A DNA stretch of 38,559 bases from Chara braunii (Eukaryota; Streptophyta; Charophyceae; Charales; Characeae): contig BFEA01000112.1 in the NCBI GenBank assembly GCA_003427395.1, positions 2,359,353 through 2,397,911 on the forward strand. The letters are read 5' to 3'. The notes beneath the pieces were generated by a model. It had not been told where the DNA came from, searched no databases, and saw only the letters and a list, made by a program, of their open reading frames with translations. Shown here one piece after another: positions 20,231-31,385 of this stretch (position 1 is the stretch's first letter; each line of letters begins with the position of its first letter). Both the position numbers and the translations under genes were made by a program.

Positions 20231-21110
20231 AAACGCTCGCTGGGCCCGACGACCGATTTCCACCGATTGAGGACTGACTGTCACGAGCGCCGAGCACTAA
20301 GCCAGAGAAGCTTCCAACCCCATGTCCAACTGCAATTTCACAACGGGCTAGCTCGGCCCGACGACCGTTTTTCAAAAAACAGAAACACCGACTGAGGACT
20401 GACTGTCACGAGCACCTAACTTGAACCCAGAGAAACTTCGAACCCCATGCCCCACTGCAATTTCACAAAGAGCTAGCTCGGCCCGACGACTGTTTTTCAA
20501 AAAAGAAACACCGACAGAGGACTGACGAACTTGAAGCCAGAGAAACTTCGAAACCGGCTACCTATGTCCGACTGCAAGCTCGGCCCGACGACCGTTTTCC
20601 ACCGATTGAGGACTGACTGTCACGAGCGCCGAGCTCTAAGCCAGAGAAGCTTCAAACCCCATGTCCAGCTGCAATTTCACAACGGGCTAGCTTTCCCAAC
20701 GACCGTTTTTCAAAAACAAGAAACACCGACTGAGGACTGACTGTCACGAGCACCTAACTCGAACCCAGAGAAACTTCGAACACCATGCCCCACTGCAATT
20801 TCACAAAGGGCTAGCTCGGCCCGACGACCGTTTTCCAAAAAAGAAACACCGACAGAGGACTGACGAACTTGAAGCTAGAGAAACTTCAAAAACGGCTACC
20901 TATGTCCGACTGCAATATCACAACGGGCTAGCTCGGCCCGACGACCGTTTTCCACCGATTGAGGACTGACTGTCACGAGCAGCGAACTTGAAGCCTTCGA
21001 AACCAGCTACCTNAGGACTGACTGTCACGAGCAGCGAACTTGAAGCCTTCGAAACCAGCTACCTATGTCCGACTGCAATTTCACAACGGGCTAGCTCGGC
21101 CCGACGACAG
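20231..21110. repeat. Tandem repeats with higher-order structure inside the LTR
   Basis: The word CGGCCCGACGACCG recurs at about 20243, 20354, 20479, 20580, 20817, 20935 and 21100, with a degenerate copy at 20691. Monomers of 101-126 bp share GAGGACTGACTGTCACGAGC and AGAGAAACTTCGAA. They fall into an A-B-C order (about 111, 125 and 101 bp), which repeats once and then partially. Type A has CCACCGATTG, type B has CAAAAAACAGAAACACCGAC, and type C lacks the TGTCACGAGC part. Copies of A and B also lie in the 5' LTR. Confidence 0.75.
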
Positions 21111-22115
21111 TGGGCTGACTGGAAAGAAGACTCGAGAGCATCGACTGCCTACGGCGAGAGCTAATGGTGACATCCTCGTTTCCCAGGGGGGTTTCCCCTC
21201 AGCTTCTTCTTCACCCCCTCCTCCTTCAACATCCTCTCTCTCCCTCTCTCCCCTCTCCTTCTTTCGGTCACTCCTTTCCTTTCGTTTGTCCTCTCCTCCC
21301 TCGTTCGGCCGTGAGCCCCCCCCCTCCCAACAGGTGAGCTCTAACTTACTGCTTTTGAAGAACGAGGCCTAGGGCCGGTGTCGCTCAGTGAAGTTTAAGA
21401 TGGGCAGCCGGTCTGATGGATGGGTCTGGTTCCTCCCGCCCTCGCGTCTGTCTTTGACAAATCCCGCGTTGGCAGCACACTCCGAGCCAACTTAATACCA
21501 GGCGGAGTCGGTTACTGATCGACTTCAGCTCACGCTGGGGACGGATTTTTCGAGACTCGAGCCACCTCTTGCTGCGGTACCGACTCCTCCCTTCTCATCT
21601 CCCCTCTCCCTCTCTCTCTTGCCGTTTTCCCCCCCCTCTCTCTCTCCCTCGCGGCGACTCCGAGAGAGCCTGCGTACGGAAGTCAGGCACCCGGCCCAGC
21701 AGAACACGGACGTAGTAGCAAATGCAGCCGCCCCTCCTTGGCTCGCGTCTTCTTCGCGGCGCCCAGAGGGGAACTCGAGGGTCGACTTCCTGCGGGTGCG
21801 AGCTCTGCGATCGGCGGATACCTCGCGGTGGCTAGTTTTCACGTCCGCCGACCATTTTAAGGGCCTCTCCCCCCTCTTCGTCGCCACCCTCCCACGCACT
21901 TCAGCCTCTTTTGCTGTCGGGACTTATCACTTCGCGGAGATGCGCCAGCACTGGCGACGAGCGCCCCGGGGCCACCAGCACTTTGAACACTGTCGGTGGA
22001 TGCACAAGCACTCGCCGAGAGGACTCCAAACTTCTCCGACGTCGAAGCCTGGTCGCCAGCTAGAGTACTTCCTGCGCTTCACGCTAGCCTTCTCTCCACC
22101 CCCTTCCACGCTCCT

Positions 22116-22120
<5 letters not shown>

Positions 22121-22172
<52 letters not shown>
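22121..22172. repeat. (CT)26 microsatellite running into the assembly gap
   Basis: 26 CT units, broken by undetermined bases at 22173. The tract length is probably underestimated. Confidence 0.9.
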
Positions 22173-22882
22173 NNNNNNNNNNNNNNNNNNNNNNNNNNNN
22201 NNNNNNNNNNNNNNNNNNNNNNNNNNNNNNNNNNNNNNNNNNNNNNNNNNNNNNNNNNNNNNNNNNNNNNNNNNNNNNNNNNNNNNNNNNNNNNNNNNNN
22301 NNNNNNNNNNNNNNNNNNNNNNNNNNNNNNNNNNNNNNNNNNNNNNNNNNNNNNNNNNNNNNNNNNNNNNNNNNNNNNNNNNNNNNNNNNNNNNNNNNNN
22401 NNNNNNNNNNNNNNNNNNNNNNNNNNNNNNNNNNNNNNNNNNNNNNNNNNNNNNNNNNNNNNNNNNNNNNNNNNNNNNNNNNNNNNNNNNNNNNNNNNNN
22501 NNNNNNNNNNNNNNNNNNNNNNNNNNNNNNNNNNNNNNNNNNNNNNNNNNNNNNNNNNNNNNNNNNNNNNNNNNNNNNNNNNNNNNNNNNNNNNNNNNNN
22601 NNNNNNNNNNNNNNNNNNNNNNNNNNNNNNNNNNNNNNNNNNNNNNNNNNNNNNNNNNNNNNNNNNNNNNNNNNNNNNNNNNNNNNNNNNNNNNNNNNNN
22701 NNNNNNNNNNNNNNNNNNNNNNNNNNNNNNNNNNNNNNNNNNNNNNNNNNNNNNNNNNNNNNNNNNNNNNNNNNNNNNNNNNNNNNNNNNNNNNNNNNNN
22801 NNNNNNNNNNNNNNNNNNNNNNNNNNNNNNNNNNNNNNNNNNNNNNNNNNNNNNNNNNNNNNNNNNNNNNNNNNNNNNNNNN
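22173..22882. other. Assembly gap (710 undetermined bases)
   Basis: All bases are N. Open frames that span it are artefacts. It lies within the 3' LTR. Confidence 1.
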
Positions 22883-24396
22883 TCGACAAATTTTTAATTC
22901 CCCGCCGACTATTTCAAAATTTTCATCTTTCTCACCTTTCCCGCTTATTTCCTGGTTCCGGCTCGCTCCTCCTTCGAGATCCCCCCTCTTCCCCTTACAC
23001 TCGCGCGTCCCCTCTCTTTAGCTTACACAACACAAAAAGGTTTCCTCCCCCATCCTTGCTTTCTCCACCACTCATCACTTGTCTCCCCTCATTCCCCTGC
23101 CAATATAAATTCTCCTCTTCCCATTCTTAGGATCGTCTTTGAGCGGCGTCGCGCTCGTTATTCACTTTCCTCACTCCGATTCACCCCTTGCGCCCCTACC
23201 TCGTAACCGTTTTCCTTCCAATCCCGTCGGCGCCATGCCAGCCCCCTCCTTCTTCGATCCCTCATCTCTTCCTACTTCCCGCCCTTATAGAGTGTTTTTT
23301 TTTCTTTTGTCACAGGTCCCGCCGGTGATTTTCAAGATCCCCTCCTTCTCTTTTTCTCTTCCCGCTCCCTGCAGGGACTGTAAATTCTTCTAGGCCGCTT
23401 CTACGCGCGCCTGCTCGCTGTCTTGTTCATAACTGTCTCCCTGCTCGATGCAATAGCTTCGTCAATCCTTGCTGCGGCTTCCTCCCAATGATCATTAGGA
23501 CCGGCCCCTTCGTTCGCCCTGCAATAGAGTCGCCACACTCGTTGTTGTTCTTGGTTGGCTCCAACCCTTCCTCTTCCCCACACTTCCGATCCTCCCACCC
23601 TTTTCCCTATCAGCGGATCTCGGCTCACCTTCTCTTCTTCCGAATTAGTCACACCCGATTCTCATCGGCAGGACTCGGAGGTGCTTGTCAAGCAGGCGAG
23701 ATGGGGCACCGTTCTGCCCGAACTCGATCAGGAACGAAGTCGAGGCCGCCGGTCACTTCGACAGGGATTATCATGCACTATTGGTACTCGAAACCCCCAC
23801 ATTTGGAGTCAGATCGACTTCTGATAGCATCTGGTTCGTGGCCTGCACCATCTCACGGATATAAGCCAGTCGCCTACGACACTTAGGATTCTCCAATGCT
23901 CTCGTTCATATCTGCCCACCTCAGACCTCCAAGCCCCTCGATGGGGCCCATGCCACCCTATTAGGTCGCCACTTCCACCCCGGCACCCATGTGGATAAGT
24001 AAGCGTCACGAGTTTTTCCCGGTCGCCCTCAGTGTTACGCCGTGTATGCGGACAACTTCGCATAGTTACACCCAGGTCCACCCAGGTCCTCCCAGTTGCC
24101 CGCAAGGTTCCTCTTGACCTGTCTTCAAGCCAGCCGTCAAGCCCAGCCTTTCTGCCTTAGGTTCAAAAACTTCGATCTTTGGGGGTCCGCCCAAGCCCGT
24201 TCGCGACCATGGTTCGAACCGCTACTTCAGTCCAAGAAACGGTTAGTACCGATCCCGGAATGCCCGAGGACACCCTTAGCCCCCACATCCACAGACATTC
24301 ATACGTTGAAACCATGCAAATCAGTGAAATAAAAACAAAAAAAATATTTTTTTCTTTTGTAAAAAAACCCATCGGCTGATAGGTAGTCGCCCGACA

Positions 24397-24836
24397 ACCA
24401 GCCCACACCCCATGTCTCGCCGTCCCCGGTGAGCATTTCCCAATGTATTTCCCCTTTCCTCATTTCAGCTCACTCCATTTTCCCTAGTTCCTTTGGTTAC
24501 CCACGTCCCTCGTTGCCCGTTTTCCCTAACTATGCGCGTTTCTCCTCATTAAGGTACAAAATCCCTTTCGGTGTCACAACATACCGCCCTTTCCCGACTT
24601 ACGTTTCCCTAACTATGGTACACCCTTCCTGTTGGTTCCGTGACACCCGTCCCTCTCTAACTATGATACAATCACCCTTCCTAGGACTAAGACTCATGGC
24701 ACATCATCCTACGACCGTTTTCGTCTCCTCTTCCTCTTCTCGTGCCTTTCCCTCTTCCGTTTCCTCTCTTGTCTCTCCCGCTTGACTTNCAAGGCTTTCC
24801 TCGAGGCACTCCGCCTCTCTCTTAGCCTGCGCTTTC
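24397..24836 (-). other. 3' untranslated region of the giant element
   Basis: No coding sequence; pyrimidine-rich on the plus strand (purine-rich on the coding strand). It lies between the end of pol and the proposed LTR edge and includes the candidate polypurine tract next to 24396. Confidence 0.4.
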
Positions 24837-25256
24837 CTAACCGGTCGGTGTCACCTTCCTCTTCTCTAGGCCTTTTCTTCTTCCTAGGGTCTTCGGTAGT
24901 GAAGGCTTCCGAACCTTATACCCCTTTCGGGTCGGGCGAGACGAGACCCCTTGTCTGGAGGTCCCCCCTTTCTCATGAGTGCTGGTCAATTCCGCTTCGA
25001 GCACTTCCTTCCCTTTTTGTCTTGGCTCCTCCCCAACGGTCCCCCTCGATCGGAAGATTTTGAGACGAGCCCCTGCGATAGGGTCCCGTAGCCTACTCCC
25101 ATCTAATTCCGCGAGCATATACGCCCCCCCGTCCAATCTCTTTAGGACCTTGTATGGCCCCATCCATCGGTTCGCCAATTTTTGGCTTCAGGTCTTTTCC
25201 AGTGACGAATCGTACATCAGCACTAGATCATCAATCCCTATCGGCGCCTTCCGGAC
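24837..25256 (-). pseudogene. Giant element pol C-terminus: GPY-like integrase module
   Basis: The frame continues from the integrase fragment upstream past TGA 25257-25259 as VRKAPIGIDDLVLMYDSS, then TGA at 25188-25190, then SQKLANRWMGPYKVLKRLDGG, read here in two parts, and SRLRDPIAGARLKIF. W-x-G-P-Y followed by Y-x-L-x-x-L-D-G and L-K-x-F is the C-terminal DNA-binding module of Ty3/gypsy integrases. A basic tail follows to 24837. Both stops sit in an otherwise collinear frame; 25188 is at a place where tryptophan would be expected. Confidence 0.75.
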
Positions 25257-25520
25257 TCACAGATTTTTGTCCCACCTATCTTTCTCTTTCACCCTTTCTC
25301 TCTTGATGTTCTCACTGGTCGTGGCTACCCCGGCATCCAAGTTCTCGGCTATCTGTTGTATCCGTGCTTCCAATAGCTCACCCCTAGACATGTTGGTTTT
25401 CCAGGAGACACTTGTCCAAGTGTCAATGTGGAACTCAATGGGTAGGGGACAATGCCTACCGAACCAAAGGGTGTAAGGAGGTACCCAGTACTCGATTTGA
25501 CCGTGATGTTGTCTGCCCAA
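25257..25520 (-). pseudogene. Giant element integrase, post-core fragment
   Basis: YWVPPYTLWFGRHCPLPIEF is the segment that follows the DDE core in Ty3/gypsy integrases (T-x-x-x-P-Y-x-L-x-F/Y-G-R-x-x-x-L-P-I-E). It is followed by an E/R/K-rich helix (ELLEARIQQIAENLDAGVAT). The frame differs from the core upstream, so a 1-nt indel lies near 25490-25510. It ends at TGA 25257-25259, beyond which the same frame continues. Confidence 0.75.
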
Positions 25521-25543
25521 ACCGCGTACCGTAAATACTTAGG

Positions 25544-26980
25544 TCATTGTTCCGCGCGACCCTTGCACCACTTTGCTAGGGCGTCCACAAGTGTCTGGTG
25601 CCCCCTTTCTACTGGCGCGTTGCTTTGGGGGTGATAAGCGGTTGTATAGGCCGCCCCAATCATTGCCTTTTCCAACAACCCCTTTACCTTTTGGCTCAAG
25701 AACTCAGCCCCCCTATCCATGACTATCCTCCCAACACACCCATATCGCGCGATATACTCTAGGAGAAAATCACTCACCTCCTCCGCCGTTTTTTTCTTGA
25801 TGGCCTTTGCTTCTACGAATCCGGTGAGGTCATCCCGGGCGTTGATTATATACCGAAGACCGCCGAACCCTTTTGGCATGGTCACCAAATCTATCTGGAC
25901 CTTCTCGCCCAGAACCGTGGGAAGCGACGGAACTAAGGGTTCTTTGTATCGAACCGTCACCCTCTTCTGGCAAGCTTCACAACTCGAACAATACTTTTCC
26001 ACTTCGGTGTATTGCCCGTCCCACCAATATAGCCTGCGGACCTTATCGAAAGTGTCTTTAACCCCTCTATGACCCCCAACGACCCCATCGTGTAACTCCT
26101 CTATGACTGCCCTTCTTTCCTCCGGGTCGCACAACACCCTCATGGGTATTGCGAACTTGGTGGGTCTTTTGAAGAGGTGGTCTCCCCGCAGGCAATATCC
26201 CAGCGCCTCTTGCTGGATCCTTTCTGTCCCTGATTCCCTACCAGCCAAGTAAAATCCTATGTCTCGGTACTTCCCGTCGCAGAGATTCGCGAGAAAAGTC
26301 ATTGGACCTCCTTCTTTCACTTGGCTGCTCCCCGCTATTTTTGCCCTATTAGCGGTGACTTTCATTATCACCTCTTCGGCCATTGTCTCTTCTTCCTTCT
26401 TAAGCCTAGGCAGGTCCTCCTCTCGAATGGGAAGCCGGGACAATCCATCGGCGACCTGGTTCTTGGTCCCCGATATCCTTTCGACCCTATAGTCATAAAG
26501 CCTGATATGGATCATCCAGCGTGCGATGGTCGGATCCGTCAATGAGAAATCCTTTTGGAGGACCGCGGCCACTGCCGTCGGGTCCACCCTTAGGAGAAAT
26601 CGTCGACCGTACAAGTAGTGACGGAAGACTTTTAGGCAATGCAATACCCCTAACACTTCCCTCTTGAATTGACTATAATTTCTCTCTGCAGGGTTCAAGG
26701 TCCGGCTATCGAATCGCAACGGTCTCTCTCTCCCTTCCCCATCCTTTTGTGACAAGAGACCCCCTACTGAGTGAAGTCCAGCGTCCGTGGATACTATAAA
26801 TGGACGACTTTCTTCGTCTTCAAAAAACGGGACTCCTAGGACTTCCCCACCTTCGCGGAACTCCCCCTTCAAGGCTTCCATGGCCGCTGTTTGTTCTCCC
26901 CCCCAAACCCATCCTTTCGATTTCCTGAGGAGTCTTCTCAGGGGTTCCGCTTTCTCTCCATAGGCTTTTATGAAGATTCT
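25544..26980 (-). pseudogene. Giant element RNase H and integrase core
   Basis: RNase H: FIVSTDAGLHSVGGLLSQ (Asp), NYSQFKREVLGVLHCL (Glu), FLLRVDPTAV (Asp) and NQVADGLSRLP (Asp). Integrase zinc finger: ELHDGVVGGHRG and CSSCEACQKR. Core: D in INARDDLTGFVEA, D in IVMDRGAEF and E in NAPVERGHQTL, with 35 residues between the last two. All catalytic residues are present. It is in frame with RT upstream, separated only by TGA 26981-26983 (GVVGY then stop then RIFIKAYGEKAEPLRRLL), where related proteins have tryptophan. It ends at TGA 25544-25546, again at a likely Trp position (AEQ, stop, PKYLRYAVWAD). Confidence 0.9.
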
Positions 26981-27862
26981 TCAGTAGCCCACAACCCCTA
27001 GAAACTGTCGGACCTCTGTTATGGATTTGAGTGGCGAAGGCCAGGTCATCAATTTTACCAATTTCTCGGGATCAGGCCTCCGCCCTTCCTTATCGCAAAT
27101 GAACCCCAATATCTTGATGGAGGATACGCCCCAACGACTCTTAGTCCCGCTTACCATGAGGTTGGCATCGTCTAGTTTCTCAAGGACGTCCCTTACATCT
27201 TTCATATGGTCGGCCACAAACTTTCTAACCCCCAGGAAAACCTCTGTCTCATCTCTCTCGACCGGCCCTTTTATTGGAAAATCATCCAGGAAGACTTCCA
27301 CCTTCTCCGGTATGAATTCCTTGAGGACTACGATCATGGCCCTTTGGAACACGGCTACCCCATTCGTCCAACCCATCGGTACCACCATCATTTGAATCAG
27401 CCCTAAGGATGTATGCGTGGCGGTCATGTGTCTGTCCCGGTAATCTAAGGGAATCTCGTCGTACCCTGAGAAGAGATCGCAAATAAAGTATATTGAGCGA
27501 CCCGGTGACCCTTCCGCTAGCAAGTCGGCCTCAGGTATAGACCCCACGTCTCTTACGGTGACTGCATTGGTCCTCTGAAGGTTATGGATCCATATTAGTT
27601 TGTTGCTACCTCCTTTCCTTAGAAAGAACCACTTATTGGAGTAAGCACTCTCGCAGGGCTCCGCGACGAATGTCCTGATCTTTTCCTTGATGAAGGTCAC
27701 TATCTCTTCTTTCTCTTTTTGAGCATACTTCCATTGTGGCTTATCCTTCCAAGGGATGTGCGGGACCGTGTGGATCCGGGCAGGCTCAGCATACCTTGGG
27801 TCGACTCTCCCTCTCTCCGAGTCGTCAAAGGCAATGGCCTTATCGCAGGCCCTTAAGGTCAT
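26981..27862 (-). pseudogene. Giant element reverse transcriptase
   Basis: Blocks are readable in order: PWKDKPQWKYAQKEKEEIV, ESAYSNKWFFLRK, YFICDLFSGYDEIPLDYRDR (motif A Asp), MTATHTSLGLIQMMVVPMGW, FQRAM, VEVFLDDFPIKGP (catalytic DD intact) and KILGFICDKEGRRPDPEK, ending in VRQFLGVVGY. The frame is open upstream of the ATG at 27862 to about 27911 (YGNLTGEEIEFIA), so that ATG is probably not a natural start. A frame change separates it from the gag-pol junction segment. Confidence 0.9.
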
Positions 27863-27873
27863 TGCTATGAACT

Positions 27874-28092
27874 CTATTTCTTCCCCCGTGAGATTCCCAT
27901 ATCGGTCGTTATCCTTTGCCCCTCCGTCTCTTTTCTCTTCCTGATGATATCGGCTATCTCCTCTTCCGATATTGTAGTTTCCCCCGTTCTATCCCGGCTG
28001 ACCGCGGCGGGTTTTACTTTCTCCGCCACGGTTTTGTGCTTCTTAACTCCGCCGGCTTGGGGGATCGTTCCAAAAAAGATAAACTTACACAC
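27874..28092 (-). pseudogene. Giant element pol N-terminus in the -1 frame relative to gag
   Basis: The frame CKFIFFGTIPQAGGVKKH... to ...ISEEEIADIIRKRKETEG lies in the -1 frame relative to gag-protease and overlaps its last 79 nt. It ends out of frame with RT, so one further indel lies near 27890-27910 (in GGGG). It is a charged linker with no domain. The context suggests that pol is reached by -1 frameshifting. Confidence 0.6.
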
Positions 28093-29729
28093 CGACCGAA
28101 CTCCTCCTCTTCGTCCTCCTTCTTGTATCCCATACCGTTAATCACAATCCTATCCCCCACGTCCTCGATCTCCAATTGGTTCCCCTTGGGTCCTCTATCC
28201 GTCAAGGGCACTTCCTCTAGACGGACTCGACACACCCTTGACTTGGCCCCCTTGCGCCTAGTAATGCTGGTCCGGTTACGTTCATCTTGCGCGTCTACGG
28301 TCTTTAGAACCACTCTGATTCCATCAGGACTTTGGATCGAGAGAGTTTGACTTCCATCCGGCAAATCAACTGTGGTTGCGTGTACCGCGCTCAGCCAGGT
28401 CCTTCCGAGGATTAATTCGGAAGAGCATTCTTTTACCGAAAAAATTGGTACCGTGGCCTCCACGCCAGCTACCTCAATTACGGGGCTATGACACATCCCT
28501 TCCGCCGGTTGCAGCTTGTTATCTGCCACCACCATCGACATTGACACCCCTCGATCTATCTCCAGGCCCAGCTCTCGTGCGATAGAGTCCCTACATACCG
28601 TAGACTCGGACCCATTATCCACTAAAGCCCTCATTTTTTTCCCACTTACCACCGCCTGGAGCTGGCCACTCCCTAGCACGTAGAACTTCTTGGTCTCTTC
28701 CCCCGAGAACAAATTGGCCGGTAGCTCCTCCATGGTAATGCGGGAGGCCTGTGCTTCTTCCTTGGTGGGACCTTCCACCGGCACCGTGGGCCCTACCGCT
28801 AGCGGGACTCTCACCTTCCTTGTGATGCTTAGGAGCTCCTCCCTAGCACTTTTGCTCACGGCGAGATACTCTAAAAGGGTGCACTGCATGGGCTGCATCA
28901 GAGTCCTCCTAAGAGGCGCTACCGTGTCTATCTCATCCAGAGTGCACTTCATTCCGAACTTTTTGGGCCCCCTTTTCTTAGGCGATTTTGGCGATGTGGG
29001 TTCCTCCTTCTTTTCCTCCACCGCTTTTGCATCGGTCATCGACTGGTCATTGTCGCCGCTTTTCACTTCTGTACTTTCTGCCATGCTTGCTGGGTTCTCG
29101 GATGTCTCAGCCCCGACCTGCGTCCTCACCCTTAGGCAGGGCCTCTCTTCTTCGGGCTGGGTATCTACGAACTTGATACTCGATACTTGGGGTTCCCTAG
29201 TGGACAATCCCCCTGGTGACTCCACCATTTGGATGTGAGCAGTGTTGGAGGAGCTTTCGGCTTCGAGTTTCTTTCCTAGTCTAGCCTCTTGAAGAGCCAC
29301 CCTCTTGTCCACGTTCACCTTCGTTGATGGGTAAAAGGAGACCGCCTCTCCGCTATCTCCCCACACAACCCACTTGTTCTCATTTAGCTTGACCACTCCC
29401 AATCTCAAAGTCTTTGTGAGATAAGGGCAGTCTCGCTTGATGTGACTTTCCTCATTGCAGTAGACACAACCGGCCCGAGCTTGGGGATTGTTGGGGCGCA
29501 GTCCCCCTTGTGTGGTTGCCGCCATAGGTGCCGGCGGAGCGGGTGGCGGGGTTGCCGGAGGTGGCGGTGCCCTAACCTCTGGTCGTGGCCCTGGGGCTCT
29601 TGCCTGAGGGGCATCCCCCCACCTTCCATCCCTAGCATCTTTCCAATGAGAACTCCCCCAATCGGAACCACGACTCCCCCCTATCTCCTGGTCATTCCTC
29701 CAACCTCCTGGGTTACTCGACTCGTTCCT
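28014..29729 (-). pseudogene. Giant element gag C-terminus: CCHC nucleocapsid and aspartic protease
   Basis: After a Pro-rich stretch comes GCVYCNEESHIKRDCP, a C-x2-C-x4-H-x4-C zinc knuckle. Further on, MRALVDNGSESTVCRD is the protease active site with D-N-G in place of the usual D-S/T-G, and ELILGRTWLS is the second protease loop. In between is a Ser/Glu/Lys-rich linker. The frame is the same as in the capsid part upstream, split only by TAG 29730-29732. It ends at TAA 28014-28016, overlapping pol in the -1 frame. Confidence 0.8.
28071..28077 (-). promoter_or_regulatory. Candidate -1 ribosomal frameshift heptamer
   Basis: On the coding strand the sequence is T TTT TTG, in the correct phase for the gag frame (codons TCT TTT TTG). 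Slipping back one base puts ribosomes into the pol frame, which stays open beyond the gag stop at 28014. GC-rich sequence (CCGGCGGAG) follows about 20 nt downstream, but I did not fold it. The X-XXY-YYZ pattern resembles the retroviral U-UUU-UUA site. Confidence 0.5.
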
Positions 29730-30287
29730 CTATCCGGTGGGCCGTTCTCCCCACCGGGGGGCCGGTGGGCCAAAAGGCGGTCTATCGTTCCCCCTTTGAC
29801 CATCATTCCGTGTTCCTCGCATGTTACGGAGAGCAATGTCCAAGGTCTCCTTCATGTATTCCCTCACGTCTACCCCTCCCCTTGTGAAAACAACCTCGGC
29901 GACTTTCTCGAAATTTGCCGAATCCCTCGGGGCCTTCTCAAGGACCTCCTTCCTCTTTTCCTCGGACAGGTGCAACATGAACATCACGCACCTATCTACT
30001 TCAGACAGCATGCCCCTATCTACTAGGGTCTGGGACAGGTGTTTGAACCTTCGAGTGAAGGCCACCAAGCTCTCCCGTTCCCCCCTTGTAATCCGTCGCA
30101 AGCCCTCTACGGTCGGGATTAGGTCATCACAGGCGAAAGTCTGCAACAGGCTTGCCCGGAAGGTCCTCCACCGCCCGTTTGAAGGGTAGATAGCTCGGAT
30201 CGCGGTGTCTAACTCTGGGTCCGAGTGCTGGATGAAATAGTCAATCCATTCCCTCTCGGAGAATCTTTTGCGGTACGCGTAACTCTC
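29730..30287 (-). pseudogene. Giant element gag, capsid-like part
   Basis: ESYAYRKRFSEREWIDYF, then NGRWRTFRASLLQTFACDDL, LRRITRGERESLVAFTRRF and ANFEKVAEVVF, ending in a Gly/Arg/Pro-rich tail. The W-x-x-F-x-x-x-L-x-x-x-F pattern and the position before the CCHC knuckle support a retrotransposon gag domain. It is bounded by TGA 30288-30290 and TAG 29730-29732, both in frame with the flanking gag parts, so gag was one long frame. Confidence 0.75.
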
Positions 30288-30953
30288 TCATTTCTCAACG
30301 AACCCAGTCACATCTCTTCCGTCGAAGAAAAGTGTCTCCTGACCCAAGTTGATGTCATAGTAAGGGACTCGTCGGTCGTCGTATCGACGAAAATAGGGAC
30401 CCTCCATTGGACCATCGATTGCCGGATCGTATGGCTTGTACCACGAGGGATCCGGTTCCTCTATCCGGCCTCGAGGTCTCGGAGGCTCCCAGGGGTCCTC
30501 CCCGTAGCGGCCCCGCTCTTCCGGCCAATCCGTTTCCCACCGAACGTGGCCCTGCCCTCTCAAGCTTCTCCAGGCCTCCACCCCCTGACTCCTGACCGTT
30601 ATCTCGCCGGGGCCCCATGTAGCATCTGCTTCTCTTACGTCCCATCTACGTGGCCTAATACCAGCCTCCGCCGGTCTTTCATCTCTAAGGCCCCTTCTAC
30701 TTGGTCCCCCTTCTTCTTCTCTCCATAGTGGTCGGTACCTCCTTCCATCTCTTGGAAATCCTAGGGCTTCTCCCATTCTCGCGTCCGGTAAATCCCCCCA
30801 CCGAGACTCTATAGGAAGGCCCCTCGAGCCCTCGATCGCCCCCTCTCTTATAGGCATTCTCATCTCCGCACCCGATCTTGGACCTACCAAGCCCTGCCTT
30901 TTACCGGTGACGGCCTCCGGGACCCTTTCGACCCATCTCCTCTCCTCTCTCAA
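30288..30953 (-). pseudogene. Giant element gag N-terminal region, Arg/Glu-rich
   Basis: About 220 codons of charged, Arg/Gly/Pro-rich sequence with IESRWGDLPDARMGEALGF and YRPLWREEEGG, leading into YYDINLGQETLFFDGRDVTG just before the capsid-like part. It contains a diverged duplicate of a segment in the fragment upstream (VESRWANLMDAEARLEGAWE). The start at 30953 is a TTG in an already open frame: the natural start is upstream and a frame change near 30950 separates the two. Confidence 0.6.
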
Positions 30954-31366
30954 GTCCCTCCTGTCTTGGCACTCCTCTTCTTCTCCCCTAAGTGGCGATA
31001 CCCTTGTTTATCCCTAGGGAACTCCCATGCACCCTCTAACCTTGCTTCCGCATCCATTAGGTTTGCCCACCGGGACTCCACCGGAACGCCTCTCGCGGCC
31101 TCGGCTACCCCCTCGTTTACCGTCACCCGCGGCCCCATATCCCTGTGCACCCGCACCTCCATGCCAATCCTTTGCCCCTCCGCGGCTTGTCTTTCGCCCG
31201 GAGCCATTTCTGGGCCCCCTTCGGTCCTATCAAGCGCCTCCGTTCCCTCGGTCATTTCTTCCACCACCCTCCTTAGACTGACCCCCAACTCGGGGCTCTT
31301 TACTATCCCCTTTTTTTCTTTAGTTTCCGGTGGACTCGGGAGGCCAGCCCCTACTTCACTCTCCAT
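30950..31366 (-). pseudogene. Giant element gag N-terminus (probable start ATG at 31366)
   Basis: ATG 31364-31366 follows the stop of the acidic ORF by 19 nt. The product begins MESEVGAGLPSPPETKEKKG and is Glu/Arg-rich. It contains VNEGVAEAARGVPVESRWAN and FPRDKQGYRHLGEKK, which resemble IREGAIEGSRGLPIESRWGD and FPRDGRRYRPLWREE in the next fragment, an internal duplication of ~55 residues. It runs out of frame at 30950; the continuation is in the frame of 30953. Confidence 0.55.
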
Positions 31367-31385
31367 GCACCCTTATCGGCTTTTT

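Larger units (their letters stand above)
20074..24396 (-). repeat. 3' LTR of the giant element (inner boundary tentative)
   Basis: The outer edge TGTCGG at 20074 aligns with the edge TGTTAGG at 38134. The inner edge is placed at CCGACA (24391-24396), which forms a 6-bp inverted pair with the outer TGTCGG. It is preceded on the minus strand by the G-rich GGGGTGTGGGCTGG, a plausible polypurine tract. That gives an LTR of about 4.3 kb including the 710-base gap, long but known for Ogre/Tat-like elements. The other LTR is cut by the window end, so only the first ~430 bp can be verified. There is no gene inside. Confidence 0.6.

Noticed and set aside
21619-23130. Long plus- and minus-strand frames of up to 503 codons across 21600-23130
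   Set aside because: More than half of each is the assembly gap and the flanks are CT microsatellite; they are artefacts inside the LTR.
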